From Nitrospinota bacterium (lineage in GTDB: Bacteria; 2-12-FULL-45-22; JACOWJ01), in contig JACOWJ010000011.1 in assembly GCA_016176845.1 (NCBI GenBank), positions 6,303 to 40,771 of the forward strand: a DNA stretch of 34,469 bases. The letters are read 5' to 3'. The notes under the pieces are model-generated. The model made no database searches, was not told the DNA's origin, and saw nothing but the letters and a program-made list of their open reading frames with translations. A program made the position numbers and the translations under genes. Of the stretch, positions 14,227 through 22,138 are shown piece after piece (the stretch's first letter is position 1; the number at the start of each line of letters is the position of its first letter).

Positions 14227-14685
14227 CTAACTCGCCGGCCTGCGAGCGATCATCAGGGTGGTCTCTCCCTGCTGGACCACCTCGCCCCGCTGATTGATCA
14301 CCGTCCGCTCCAGCACAATGATGCCGCGGTCGGGCCGCTTGGTCTCTTTCTTCTCCAAGAGCTTCGCCCTGACATGGATCGTATCGCCGATCTTGATGGG
14401 GCCGGTGAATTTCCAGGTCAACCCCATGAAGGCCATGATCGATTTCTGCATCCGCTGCATATGCTCCGTCCGGGTAAAGAGGCCGGAAGCGATGGAAAGG
14501 CCCAGTAGGCCGTGGGCTACCCGACCCCCGAACATGGTCCCCTTGGCGAACTCTTCGTCCGTGTGCAGGATGTTGTAATCCCCAGAGAGGCCGGCAAAAG
14601 AGACAATATCCGCCTCGGTTACCGTGCGGGCTGGAGAGAGGATTTCTTCTCCCTCCTTCAGGTCTTCGAAGTATAAGGTGCTCAT
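14227..14685 (-). CDS. MaoC-like (R)-enoyl-CoA hydratase
   Basis: 152 residues, one hot-dog fold. Hydratase-2 motif GLSGDYNILHTDEEFA with catalytic D36 and H41 (the usual N-P is N-I here). Other conserved parts: GGRVAHGLLGLSIASGLFT, WKFTGPIKIGDTIHVRAKLLEKKE and GEVVQQGETTLMI. It adds water across a 2,3-enoyl-CoA. Start ATG at 14685 has GGGGAGGG upstream. It is first in the minus-strand CoA cluster, followed after 500 bp of repeats by SDR, DUF35, thiolase and ACAD; with them it provides a complete beta-oxidation round. Confidence 0.9.
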   Translation of the reverse strand: MSTLYFEDLKEGEEILSPARTVTEADIVSFAGLSGDYNILHTDEEFAKGTMFGGRVAHGLLGLSIASGLFTRTEHMQRMQKSIMAFMGLTWKFTGPIKIGDTIHVRAKLLEKKETKRPDRGIIVLERTVINQRGEVVQQGETTLMIARRPAS

Positions 14686-14779
14686 CCCTTACCCTCCCCT
14701 TGCAGTAAACCGCAGGAATTTGATACGAAAATAGCCCCCACCATTTTAATACGCTTGGGTGCCCATGGGGCATGACCAG

Positions 14780-14860
14780 TTACCGTGAAAATGCTCGAGT
14801 CTTCCGGGGGCCATTTTCATTCCCCGGGGGCGGCCAACTTCGGTCGGCCATGTCGGTTTC
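14780..14860 (+). repeat. Two-hairpin dispersed element, copy 1
   Basis: TTACCGTGAAAATG ... CCATTTTCATT, then CCGGGGGCGGCCAA...CGGCCATGTCGGTTTC. The first hairpin is GAAAATG/CATTTTC and the second GGCCAA-type/GGCC. The other copies lie at 19474-19566 (same strand), 23749-23832, 28913-28968 and, decayed, 30521-30570 (opposite strand). Confidence 0.75.
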
Positions 14861-14896
14861 CTTGAGAAACCAACTGAGGAACCTCATCAGCATCTG

Positions 14897-15040
14897 CTTA
14901 GTACCACTCCACAGAATTCAGTGCCCAGCGGGGTGAAATTGCTTCGCTTCGCTCGCAATGACCTGATCTTGTCATTGCGAGGAGCGTTAGCGACGAAGCA
15001 ATCTCGAATTGGGCACCCTTTTCCGTGGAGCTGTACTTAG
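14897..15040. repeat. 144-bp nested palindromic element (MITE-like)
   Basis: The outer arms CTTAGTACCACTCCACAGAA...GTGCCCA (14897-14927) and TGGGCAC...TTCCGTGGAGCTGTACTTAG (15010-15040) are imperfect inverted repeats of about 31 bp. Nested inside is a second palindrome: ATTGCTTCGCTTCGCTCGCA ATGAC...GTCATTGCGAGGAGC, ending in CGACGAAGCAAT (about 14938-15003). The inner unit recurs at 27905-27981; the outer arm recurs at 26744 behind the molybdoenzyme gene. No ORF inside. 14686-15054 holds no gene. Confidence 0.7.
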
Positions 15041-15054
15041 AAAGCGAAACTTAC

Positions 15055-15741
15055 TCAAGCGCTGCTGGAAACGCCCCGGTGCCAGGCCTCCAAGGCGATC
15101 GCCTTAAACGTTCCCTGTCGGATGGCGTGAGCCAGCTCTCGATCATTGGTGATATCCTGCTCGAAGCAGGTCACATATCGGCCTACATCGGAAACGAGGT
15201 GAGCATCGCTGCCACCGGTGGCCGGAAGCCCCAGCAGTTCGCAGATCGTCAGAGCGCCCTGGTTTTGAATATTGGAGGTATTGCCGTTGAGGCCTTCAAT
15301 GCCATCCACCCAGCGAAAGACCGGCCGGCTACTCAATTCCCGGACCTTCTGGTGGAACTCGGCCGATTCTTGCCCATCCCGCGACAGAAAACATCCTCGT
15401 AAGGGATGAGCGGCCACCGTTGCCCCGCCCCGCAGTACCACCATCTCTTGCAATCTTTGAGCGGAAATGATCCCTTGAATCTCGTAAGGCAGCCCAAAAG
15501 TATGAGGACCGTAGACCAGAACATCGCCCTCGCGGGTGGTGATCTCGACTCCACGAAAGAGGGTAAAATCATAGCGCAGGGCCAGCTGCCGGATGGAATA
15601 GGTGTCCCAGCTGGCATGGTGCTCGGTAAGGCACACCCCATCAAGACCCAGCTGTTTCGCCCGCTTAATCAGGTCTTCGGGGCGCAAGCGGCTGCATCCT
15701 GAGGCAGGTGTCGTGTGCGTGTGGAGGTCGATTACCTTCAT
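15055..15741 (-). CDS. PHP-domain metal-dependent phosphoesterase
   Basis: 228 residues. PHP metal-binding motifs: DLHTHT (H7, H9), LTEHH, FRGVEITT with a metal-binding Glu, AAHPLRG, and C-terminal GGSDAHLVSDVG. The layout matches small stand-alone PHP phosphoesterases (nucleoside or histidinol-phosphatase-like, YciV/RNase AM relatives); substrate not assignable. It begins at ATG 15741 with no clear Shine-Dalgarno and is divergent to nadA across 380 bp that contain a repeat block and the nadA promoter. It ends 14 bp from a palindromic element. Confidence 0.88.
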   Translation of the reverse strand: MKVIDLHTHTTPASGCSRLRPEDLIKRAKQLGLDGVCLTEHHASWDTYSIRQLALRYDFTLFRGVEITTREGDVLVYGPHTFGLPYEIQGIISAQRLQEMVVLRGGATVAAHPLRGCFLSRDGQESAEFHQKVRELSSRPVFRWVDGIEGLNGNTSNIQNQGALTICELLGLPATGGSDAHLVSDVGRYVTCFEQDITNDRELAHAIRQGTFKAIALEAWHRGVSSSA

Positions 15742-15935
15742 GCGGGCCCTCGGTTCCTCTGATTCGGATTCAGATCATTCGGCTAAAGGGTAACAGAGGC
15801 ACGGGGGCTTCGTCAACTTTTTTTTCTCCTCCGCAGGGTTCCTCAAACGAATTATGAACGACGACAATTTTTTCGCTAATTCCCCATGCCTCTCCAGGAC
15901 ATGATGGGTTAAACTGGAATCTCGGACCTTTCTTG

Positions 15936-16018
15936 ATCGCATAGGAATTTCCATTTTTAGGGTACAGATTATTGGGACCCTGTCACCTGTCCCCTGTTCC
16001 CTGTTCCCTGTCCCCTAA
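15936..16018. repeat. GGAATTTCC module plus CTGTCCC heptamer tract
   Basis: 48 bp (15936-15983) identical to 14136-14183, followed by a run of CTGTCCC/CTGTTCC heptamers ending in CCCCTAATT. This block makes up much of the 15742-16121 gap; the remainder has a T-rich stretch near 15820 and the nadA promoter. Confidence 0.75.
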
Positions 16019-16031
16019 TTCAAAGCCATCC

Positions 16032-16060
16032 TTGACTTCGAGGGTCGTTTCACTTAATAT
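16032..16060 (+). promoter_or_regulatory. Predicted nadA promoter
   Basis: TTGACT (16032-16037, 5/6), a 17-bp spacer, TAATAT (16055-16060, 4/6). The start near 16067 gives a leader of about 55 nt to the preferred nadA ATG. It lies just downstream of a repeat tract. Confidence 0.55.
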
Positions 16061-16121
16061 TTGTCCAGGAAATACCCGAACAAACGGCTCAATGTCCCCC
16101 AAGAGACTGAGGAAAAGCGTG

Positions 16122-17078
16122 ATGCAGCAGCAAAGGGAAAGCTACCCCGAGTATGAGGAAGATCAGGAAAGGCTCAAGCGCAGGGTCCGGGAGCTCCTCC
16201 GGGAGAGGAGGGCCATCCTGCTCGCCCACAACTATCAACGGGACGAAATCCAGGAGATCGCCGATATTACCGGAGATTCCCTGGGCCTGAGCCAAACCGC
16301 GGCGAAGACGGACGCTCAGGTCATCGTCTTCTGTGGGGTCCATTTTATGGCGGAGAGCGCTGCCATCCTCTGCCCAGATAAGACCGTCCTGCTTCCCCGC
16401 CTGGAGGCCGGCTGTCCCATGGCCGATATGATTACCGCGGAGGCCCTGGAGGAGAAAAAGCGGGAGCACCCCGGGGCGATCGTCGTCTGCTACGTGAATT
16501 CCTCAGCTGCTGTCAAGGCCCATAGCGACATCTGCTGCACCTCGGCCAACGCCATCCAGGTGGTGAGCTCCGTCCCCAACGGCCATCCCATCCTCTTCGT
16601 CCCCGATATGAACCTGGGCAATTATGTGGCCCAGCACACGGAGAAGGAGATCCTCCTGTGGAAGGGCTTCTGCCCCACCCATCACCGGCTGAAGGCGGAG
16701 AAGGTCCGGGAAGCCAAGCGGGAACATCCCCAGGCGGAGTTCATGGCCCATCCGGAGTGCACCCCAGATGTCTTGGCCCTCGCCGATCACATCTGCAGCA
16801 CCTCGGGGATGTACAAATATGCCCAGACCAGCCAGGCCCGGGAGCTGATTGTGGGGACGGAGCGGGGCATCCTCTACCGGCTGAGGAAGGAGAACCCCGA
16901 TAAAGTTTTCTATGAGCCCTGGGAGGACATGCTCTGCCCAAACATGAAGCTGACCACGCTGGAGGATGTGGTCTATTCCCTGGAGAACATGGTCCACGTC
17001 ATTACTGTGCCCGAAGAGACGCGGCTGCTGGCCAAGCGCTCCTTGGACCGGATGCTGGAGATTCCCAGAGACTATTGA
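16122..17078 (+). CDS. nadA: Quinolinate synthase
   Basis: 318 residues from ATG 16122, chosen for GAGGA 8 nt upstream; ATG 16092 lacks a ribosome-binding site, and anything earlier is repeat DNA. NadA condenses iminoaspartate with dihydroxyacetone phosphate to quinolinate in NAD synthesis, using a [4Fe-4S] cluster. The three cluster cysteines are visible: C98 (EAGCPMADM), C184 (GFCPTHHR) and C272 (EDMLCPNMK). Other signatures: [51 protein letters not shown] and [12 protein letters not shown]. No nadB or nadC is adjacent. The TGA overlaps a TTG/ATG start of the following TPR gene. The Fe-S enzyme fits anaerobic or microaerobic life. Confidence 0.96.
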   Translation: MQQQRESYPEYEEDQERLKRRVRELLRERRAILLAHNYQRDEIQEIADITGDSLGLSQTAAKTDAQVIVFCGVHFMAESAAILCPDKTVLLPRLEAGCPMADMITAEALEEKKREHPGAIVVCYVNSSAAVKAHSDICCTSANAIQVVSSVPNGHPILFVPDMNLGNYVAQHTEKEILLWKGFCPTHHRLKAEKVREAKREHPQAEFMAHPECTPDVLALADHICSTSGMYKYAQTSQARELIVGTERGILYRLRKENPDKVFYEPWEDMLCPNMKLTTLEDVVYSLENMVHVITVPEETRLLAKRSLDRMLEIPRDY

Positions 17079-17080
17079 GC

Positions 17081-18661
17081 ATGCGTTCGGTTTCCCTCTC
17101 GCTAACTTCCCCTTTAACCCCGCTGCTCTTTTTCCTCTCCTTCTGCCTGAGCCCGTGCCTCTCTGAGGGGGCCGATGAGGCCGTGGTCATTCCCAAGGAG
17201 AAAAAGGGGGCGCCAGCTTATCCCCTCCCTGAAGGAACCGATTCCGGGCAGCGCTCTGAGGCAGTCCTCCCGAAAGAGAGGCCTCCGCTGCAGCAGATAT
17301 GGAAGGGGATCGCGTGGGAGCGGCCCGAGATCAAAGAGGAGATTCGGTTTTTGGCGATCGCCTCGGAGGAACGAGAGTCCCCCAAGGAATCCCCCGCAAA
17401 TTGGTCCTATGGGAGTCCCTTCTCGGCTTTCTTTCTGAAGCTTTTTCAAGGGGAGGAGGCTTACTACAAGGAGGGACTTTACCACTTCCAGGAGGGACGT
17501 TACCGGGAAGCCATCGAGGCGTGGGAGGTCCAGCTGAATCTCTATCCTCGAGGGCATCTCAGGGTCAGAGCATTCTACTGGAAGGGGGAAGCCTATTACC
17601 GGCTCAAGGATAACTGGCGAGCGCTGGGCGCTTACAACCAGGCGCTTTTAGAGGCCCGCCCGGGAGACAAATACCGGGCCTACGCCCATCTGGCGCAGGG
17701 TTGGATTTACTTGCAAGGGGGTGAATATGAGAAGGCCTTCACCCGCTTCAGTGCCCTGGTGGAGCTCAAACCTCGCCCTTCTTTGGCCGCTACGGGCCAT
17801 TACCTGAGGGGAGGGAACCTGTTCAATCTGGGCCGATACGCCCAGGCCTCCATCGCATATACCCGCCTGTTGGAGCTTTACCCCAACAGCCCTCTGGCGG
17901 CCAAGGCCTTTTTTTGGAAGGCCGAAAGCCTCTACCATAACGGACAATACTTGCAGGCTCGGGACCTCCACGCCCATTTCCTGACGCGGTATCGGCAAAA
18001 CCCGCTGGGTGAACAGTCTCTCTACAGCCTGGGGTGGTGTCAGTTGGGCTTGAGGGACGCTGCCGGAGCATGCCGGACCTGGGAGCATTTCGAGGCCGCC
18101 TATCCCTCCAGCGGCCTGTTGGATTCGGCCCTCCTGGGGAGGATCCGCGCCTCATTGATTCAGGGAGACCTGGCAGCTGCCCTAAAGACCCATCGCCGCC
18201 TGCTGCTCAAAAGACCGGAAAGCACCTGGCGCGATCATGCCCTGTTCGAGATCGCAGCCCATCGCTTCGAGAAAGAGGAGGTCGGTGAGGCCATCCTGGA
18301 GATGGAGGATCTCCTGCGGAGCTCCCCCTCCACCCCCCTCAGGCCCAACCTGCTCTTCCTTCTTGGGGAAAGCTTCCTCCGCATGGGTGACCACCGAACG
18401 GCCTTATCCTATTATAACCGGCTGGCGAAAGAGTATGCGACCGATTCGGCCTGGGAAAGTCGGGCCCAATCCCGCATCGAGAACAGAAGATCGACCATCT
18501 TTCCCTTACCTCTTCTTCTCGTTCTCCGGCGAGATCTGCAACTCCAGCTCCAAATCCAGCTTGTTGCGGGTCTCCGTCTCCGTCAGGCGGATCTCCAGGG
18601 CCTTGAGGGTTTGGACCTCCTCGGGAGGGATCTGGAAAAAGACCAACCCCTTCACCTTTGA
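17081..18661 (+). CDS. Exported TPR-repeat protein
   Basis: About 526 residues from ATG 17081 (a TTG at 17075 overlapping the nadA stop is an alternative). Signal peptide: LTSPLTPLLFFLSFCLSPCLSEG. After a charged linker, six to eight tetratricopeptide repeats run from about residue 125 to 465 (EGLYHFQEGRYREAIEAWEV, GEAYYRLKDNWRALGAYNQAL, WIYLQGGEYEKAFTRFSALV, AESLYHNGQYLQARDLHAHF and others), in the style of periplasmic YbgF/BamD-like scaffolds. The natural protein probably ends near RAQSRIENR; the last 50-odd residues are read on the antisense of the convergent lipoprotein gene and are low-complexity (LLLVLRRDLQLQLQIQL), suggesting the original stop was lost. Function: protein-protein scaffold in the envelope; partner unknown. 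Confidence 0.82.
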   Translation: MRSVSLSLTSPLTPLLFFLSFCLSPCLSEGADEAVVIPKEKKGAPAYPLPEGTDSGQRSEAVLPKERPPLQQIWKGIAWERPEIKEEIRFLAIASEERESPKESPANWSYGSPFSAFFLKLFQGEEAYYKEGLYHFQEGRYREAIEAWEVQLNLYPRGHLRVRAFYWKGEAYYRLKDNWRALGAYNQALLEARPGDKYRAYAHLAQGWIYLQGGEYEKAFTRFSALVELKPRPSLAATGHYLRGGNLFNLGRYAQASIAYTRLLELYPNSPLAAKAFFWKAESLYHNGQYLQARDLHAHFLTRYRQNPLGEQSLYSLGWCQLGLRDAAGACRTWEHFEAAYPSSGLLDSALLGRIRASLIQGDLAAALKTHRRLLLKRPESTWRDHALFEIAAHRFEKEEVGEAILEMEDLLRSSPSTPLRPNLLFLLGESFLRMGDHRTALSYYNRLAKEYATDSAWESRAQSRIENRRSTIFPLPLLLVLRRDLQLQLQIQLVAGLRLRQADLQGLEGLDLLGRDLEKDQPLHL

Positions 18662-19267
18662 GTCTTCCGGAATCTTACTGGCGGTCATCATCAGCTGGCC
18701 CAAGCCGTCTTTGATCCGCTCGGTGGCCCGCTCTTTGGCCTGGGTAGCTCCCTTGATGGCCCCCGCAGAGGCCCCGCCCCAGCCTCCGATCGCCCCGCCC
18801 TGCCCGGCGCCTCCTCTCCGCAGGATCAGCCCGCCGATGGCCCCGATGATCGCCCCCGCAGCCCCGTAAACGGCGGCATCCTTGGCCCCGTAATTGACCA
18901 TCTCTTTATACTTGTTCGACTCGTAGATCCTCTTGGCCAGCTGGTCCAGGGTCATGGGGCGATAGAGATACTTGTCTTTGTCCTTGACATAGATGTCGTC
19001 CAGGCTCAGCTGCAGAAGCTCTGCGTTCTTGTTTTCCAGCTCAAGGTTTGCGGGCTGGATCCCCATCTCGTTAAGGTTCACGCCGAAGTACTGCTTGGAC
19101 TGCTCGGGGGAAAGAAGATCGACCTTCACCGCGTACTTTCCCCGGTCAACCCGCTGGAAGCTGCCGATGGGCTTGGGGGGCGGCTTTTTCATACGGAAGG
19201 TCTGGCAGGATACCCCCAGGGGGATGATGAGGAGAAGAGCGGCGATTCTGACGACTCGGTATCTCAT
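18506..19267 (-). CDS. Glycine-zipper envelope lipoprotein of unknown function
   Basis: 253 residues from ATG 19267, with GGAGGTGG about 5-7 nt upstream (a GTG 9 nt further up is inside the SD). Signal: RVVRIAALLLIIPLGVSC, a plausible lipoprotein cut before the Cys although the box is not canonical. The middle has a glycine-zipper membrane hairpin (AAVYGAAGAIIGAIGGLILR, then GGAGQGGAIGGWGGASAGAI), as in SlyB/Rick_17kDa-like outer-membrane proteins. The flanks are charged, with an EVQTLKALEIRLTETETRN stretch near the C-terminus. It converges with the TPR gene and their reading frames overlap by 156 bp. Family not recognised. Confidence 0.75.
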   Translation of the reverse strand: MRYRVVRIAALLLIIPLGVSCQTFRMKKPPPKPIGSFQRVDRGKYAVKVDLLSPEQSKQYFGVNLNEMGIQPANLELENKNAELLQLSLDDIYVKDKDKYLYRPMTLDQLAKRIYESNKYKEMVNYGAKDAAVYGAAGAIIGAIGGLILRRGGAGQGGAIGGWGGASAGAIKGATQAKERATERIKDGLGQLMMTASKIPEDSKVKGLVFFQIPPEEVQTLKALEIRLTETETRNKLDLELELQISPENEKKR

Positions 19268-19415
19268 CCTGACCACCTCCGCCGGCCTGGCCTACTGTTT
19301 CTGTTCAGGGCGTTCACGGTTCGCTGGCGGATGAACCCCCTGGGGGACGTTGAAATAGATGGACAGACAAACACACAGAACTTTATAGAGCCGGGCCTGC
19401 AACCTAAAAAGAAGG

Positions 19416-19449
19416 TTGAAAGTGTTGATTTAATCCTTATATATAAGGA
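19416..19449 (+). promoter_or_regulatory. Promoter candidate with a 16-bp palindrome over the -10
   Basis: TTGAAA at 19416-19421, an 18-bp spacer and TATATA at 19440-19445, all within a locally AT-rich patch. The -10 lies inside the perfect palindrome TCCTTATATATAAGGA (19434-19449), which could be an operator. The gap 19268-19601 otherwise holds only this and the two-hairpin repeat copy that follows, and it may serve the ROK kinase gene. Confidence 0.4.
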
Positions 19450-19473
19450 AGTGTAGTGGAAGTATAAGATTCC

Positions 19474-19566
19474 GTCAAGAGGTTTTACCGTTGAAAATGC
19501 CACAGTCTCTCTGGGGTCCATTTTCATGCGGGGGGGCGGCCAATGCTGCTTGGCCATGTCGGTTTC
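19474..19566 (+). repeat. Two-hairpin dispersed element, copy 2
   Basis: GTCAAGAGGTTTTACCGT, GAAAATG...GTCCATTTTCAT, a G run, then GGCGGCCAA...TTGGCCATGTCGGTTTC. It closely matches copy 1 and, in reverse complement, the copies at 23749-23832 and 28913-28968. It lies directly before the ROK kinase start, so an in-frame ATG at 19491 belongs to the repeat. Confidence 0.8.
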
Positions 19567-19601
19567 AAGTTGGTGTCTGCTCAAAATTGTGGGGGCATCC
19601 T

Positions 19602-20594
19602 TTGGGAAAAGAGGAGGAGAGGGTCCGCGCGGTAGGGGTGGATTTGGGAGGGACGAACATCCGAGCGATTCTGGTGGATCGCCAAGGCACCATTTTGTGG
19701 CGCGAGAGGGGCCCCACCGACGCCCATCTCGGCCCGGAAACGGTGATAGACAACATTGTGTCCCTCGTGAGCCACGTGCTGGAAAGGAAGGGGGTGGCTC
19801 GGGAGCTCATCGAGGGCGTCGGCGTCGGCACGCCGGGTCCCCTGAACCCACATACCGGCGTGGTCTACGGGGCCCCCAACCTCCCCGGCTGGGAGCAGAT
19901 TCCCCTGAAAGAAAGGCTCGAGGAGAGGTTGGAGCTCTCCATTCAGGTCGAAAACGATGCGAACGTTGCTGCCTGGGGGGAATATCGGTTTGGAGCGGGC
20001 CGCGGAGCTCAGAGCCTGGTTTGCATCACCTTGGGGACTGGGCTGGGCGGAGGCATTATCCTGGGGGGCGAGATCTGGCGGGGTTCGGCTTACATGGCGG
20101 GGGAGATCGGGCATATGATCATCGAGAGAGATGGACCCTCTTGCAATTGCGGAAATCGGGGTTGCCTGGAGGCCTTCGTCTCGGCCGCCAGCCTGAGGGT
20201 CAGGGTGCGCGAGAAGCTTAAGGATGGAGGGGTGGCTTCTGCCATCCGGCCGTTGGTAGAACAAGGAGAGGAGGTCGCGCCGGAGCGCTTGTATCAGGAG
20301 GCCGTCAAAGGCGACCGTTTCTGCCGGGAGATCCTGAGAGAGGCAGGGGAGCGGCTCGGGATCGGCCTGATCAACGTCATCCACATCCTGAACCCGGAGG
20401 TCATCGTCCTGACAGGAGGACTGATGGGGGCCCGGGAGATTCTGTTGGAGACGGCCCTCAAGGAGGTCGAGGCGAAGGCATTCCCCTGGGCAGCCCTGCG
20501 GACCCGGATCGTTCCGGGGGAGCTGGGGGACGATGCGGGTCCCCTCGGCGCTGCTGCCCTTTTATTCGCAAAGCATCAAGAGGTCGAGCTATGA
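19602..20594 (+). CDS. ROK-family sugar kinase (glucokinase-like)
   Basis: 330 residues if TTG 19602 is the start. The conserved protein begins at VRAVGVDLGGTNIRAIL (ATP-binding DxGGT), and the earlier in-frame ATG (19491) lies in repeat DNA. ROK signature: GVGTPGPLN, VENDANVAAWGEYRFGAG (catalytic END), TLGTGLGGGIILGGE, GEIGHMIIERDGPSCNCGNRGCLEAF with the zinc-binding H and three Cys, and VIVLTGGLMGA. It phosphorylates glucose or an N-acyl hexosamine with ATP. Its stop overlaps the M48 protease start as ATGA (20591-20594), so the two are translationally coupled although they share no obvious pathway. Confidence 0.9.
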   Translation: MGKEEERVRAVGVDLGGTNIRAILVDRQGTILWRERGPTDAHLGPETVIDNIVSLVSHVLERKGVARELIEGVGVGTPGPLNPHTGVVYGAPNLPGWEQIPLKERLEERLELSIQVENDANVAAWGEYRFGAGRGAQSLVCITLGTGLGGGIILGGEIWRGSAYMAGEIGHMIIERDGPSCNCGNRGCLEAFVSAASLRVRVREKLKDGGVASAIRPLVEQGEEVAPERLYQEAVKGDRFCREILREAGERLGIGLINVIHILNPEVIVLTGGLMGAREILLETALKEVEAKAFPWAALRTRIVPGELGDDAGPLGAAALLFAKHQEVEL

Positions 20595-22138
20595 AAGAGA
20601 AAGGGGGCTTCCCCGGCTTGAATTTTCGCTTTACCATTTTCTCATCCAGCCGGGTGGTGGCGCTCCTGCTGGCCTTCCTTTTTCTTGTGGCCAGCTGTGC
20701 CACCAATCCGGTGACCAAGAAACGTGAGTTCGTGCTGCTGAGCGAAGACGAGGAGATCGCCATCGGCAAGCAGCAGGACCCGATCGCCCTGGAGGAGTTC
20801 GGCTATTTCAACGACCCCAAATGGCAGGAGTACGCAAACCAGGTGGGGCAGAGATTGGCCGCTGTCTGCCATCGCCCCGACCTCATCTATCGCTTCAAGG
20901 TGGTCGATTCCCCAGAAGTCAACGCCTTCGCCCTGCCCGGGGGCTATATTTATATTACCCGCGGCCTGCTGACCGCCCTGAACAGCGAGGCAGAGATGGC
21001 AGCTGTCCTGGGACACGAGATCGGCCATGTGACCGCCCGGCACGCCGTCGAACAGTACACCAAAGCCAAAGCCTATGATTATCTTCGGACGATCGGCGCC
21101 ATCGTTCTCTCCCAGGTTGGGGTCCCCTCACAGGTCGGGCAGCTATTCCAACTTTCTGACATCCTCTTCTTCGGGGTCCTCATGGGTTACGGCCGGCAGG
21201 CCGAGTTCCAGTCGGATCAGCTGGGCATCGAATACGCTTACAAGGCGGGCTACGATCCAAATGCCGCGGAGGGATTCCTGAAGACGCTGAAGGGGATGGA
21301 TAAGGACGCCGGGAGGGGAGGCTTCGAGGGCTTCTTTGCCAGCCATCCGGAGACCGCCGACCGGATCAAGGCGGCCGAAGAGGGGGCCAAAAAATGGCTC
21401 TCGGCGGACGGGCAAAAGGCGCCAGCCAGGCTGATCGAAGGAAAAGAGGGATACTTGACGCGCCTGGATGGGCTGCCTTACGGGCCCAACCCGAAAGAGG
21501 GGGTCGTCACGGGGAACATCTTCCGCCACAAGGAGCTGGGGATCGAGATTACCTTCCCCGAGAAATGGGAGATCTTCAACGGGAAATCGGCTGTGATAGC
21601 CAAAGAGCCTGATCCTGAGAAGGACCACGAATCCAAGAAAAACCGTTTTATCCAGCTGGCGGCGCCGGATGACCTGAACAAGCGATATTCCCCGGAGGAA
21701 TACGCCAAAAAGTACGTCAAGGGAATAAAGGCCGGAGAGACGAAGGAGATCCATGGCCTGAAGGCCTATGTGGGTCGGGGCGAAGGCACCCACCAGAAGA
21801 TCGGCAGGATCACCTTCTTGTATGGCATCTTCTTCAAGGGCGACAAGGCCTTCCACCTGGTGGGCTTCGCCCCGACCGGGGAATTCAAAGAGGTGGAGGA
21901 GAAGTTCCGCAAGACGATCGAGAGCTTCCGGGGCTTATCCGCCGAGGAGGCGGAGAAGATCAAGCCCACGCGGGTCAAGGTCTACGAAGTCAAGGCCGGA
22001 GAGACCCTCGAGGCGATCGTGAAGGAGCATGCCGCCAAGGGCCAGGATGTTAAGGAGATCGCCATTCTGAACGGGTTAGACCCCAAAAAACCCGACCTGA
22101 AACCAGGGCAAAAGATCAAATTGATCGTGCCCGCTTAG
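20591..22138 (+). CDS. M48-family metalloprotease lipoprotein with LysM-like C-terminus (BepA/LoiP type)
   Basis: 515 residues. Lipoprotein signal (RVVALLLAFLFLVASC, Cys36) followed by ATNPVTKKREFVLLSEDEE, the typical opening of BepA/YfgC-like periplasmic proteases. Zinc site HEIGH (H142, E143, H146) in AAVLGHEIGHVTARH, the downstream EFQSDQLGIEYAYKAGYD helix and the FASHPETADRI motif. After the protease domain comes a beta-rich region (about 290-455) and a short LysM-like end (VYEVKAGETLEAIVKEHAAK, NGLDPKKPDLKPGQKIKLIV). It probably degrades misfolded envelope proteins at the outer membrane. It overlaps the kinase gene by 4 nt and its stop overlaps that of the convergent gene in the four bases TTAG. 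Confidence 0.92.
   Translation: MKEKGGFPGLNFRFTIFSSSRVVALLLAFLFLVASCATNPVTKKREFVLLSEDEEIAIGKQQDPIALEEFGYFNDPKWQEYANQVGQRLAAVCHRPDLIYRFKVVDSPEVNAFALPGGYIYITRGLLTALNSEAEMAAVLGHEIGHVTARHAVEQYTKAKAYDYLRTIGAIVLSQVGVPSQVGQLFQLSDILFFGVLMGYGRQAEFQSDQLGIEYAYKAGYDPNAAEGFLKTLKGMDKDAGRGGFEGFFASHPETADRIKAAEEGAKKWLSADGQKAPARLIEGKEGYLTRLDGLPYGPNPKEGVVTGNIFRHKELGIEITFPEKWEIFNGKSAVIAKEPDPEKDHESKKNRFIQLAAPDDLNKRYSPEEYAKKYVKGIKAGETKEIHGLKAYVGRGEGTHQKIGRITFLYGIFFKGDKAFHLVGFAPTGEFKEVEEKFRKTIESFRGLSAEEAEKIKPTRVKVYEVKAGETLEAIVKEHAAKGQDVKEIAILNGLDPKKPDLKPGQKIKLIVPA

Noticed and set aside
15972-16121. Extended N-terminus of NadA
   Set aside because: The added residues are translated CTGTCCC repeat and promoter DNA, with no ribosome-binding site before the first start.
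19491-19601. Extended N-terminus of the ROK kinase from an upstream ATG
   Set aside because: This ATG and most of the following codons belong to the two-hairpin repeat, which recurs elsewhere outside genes.
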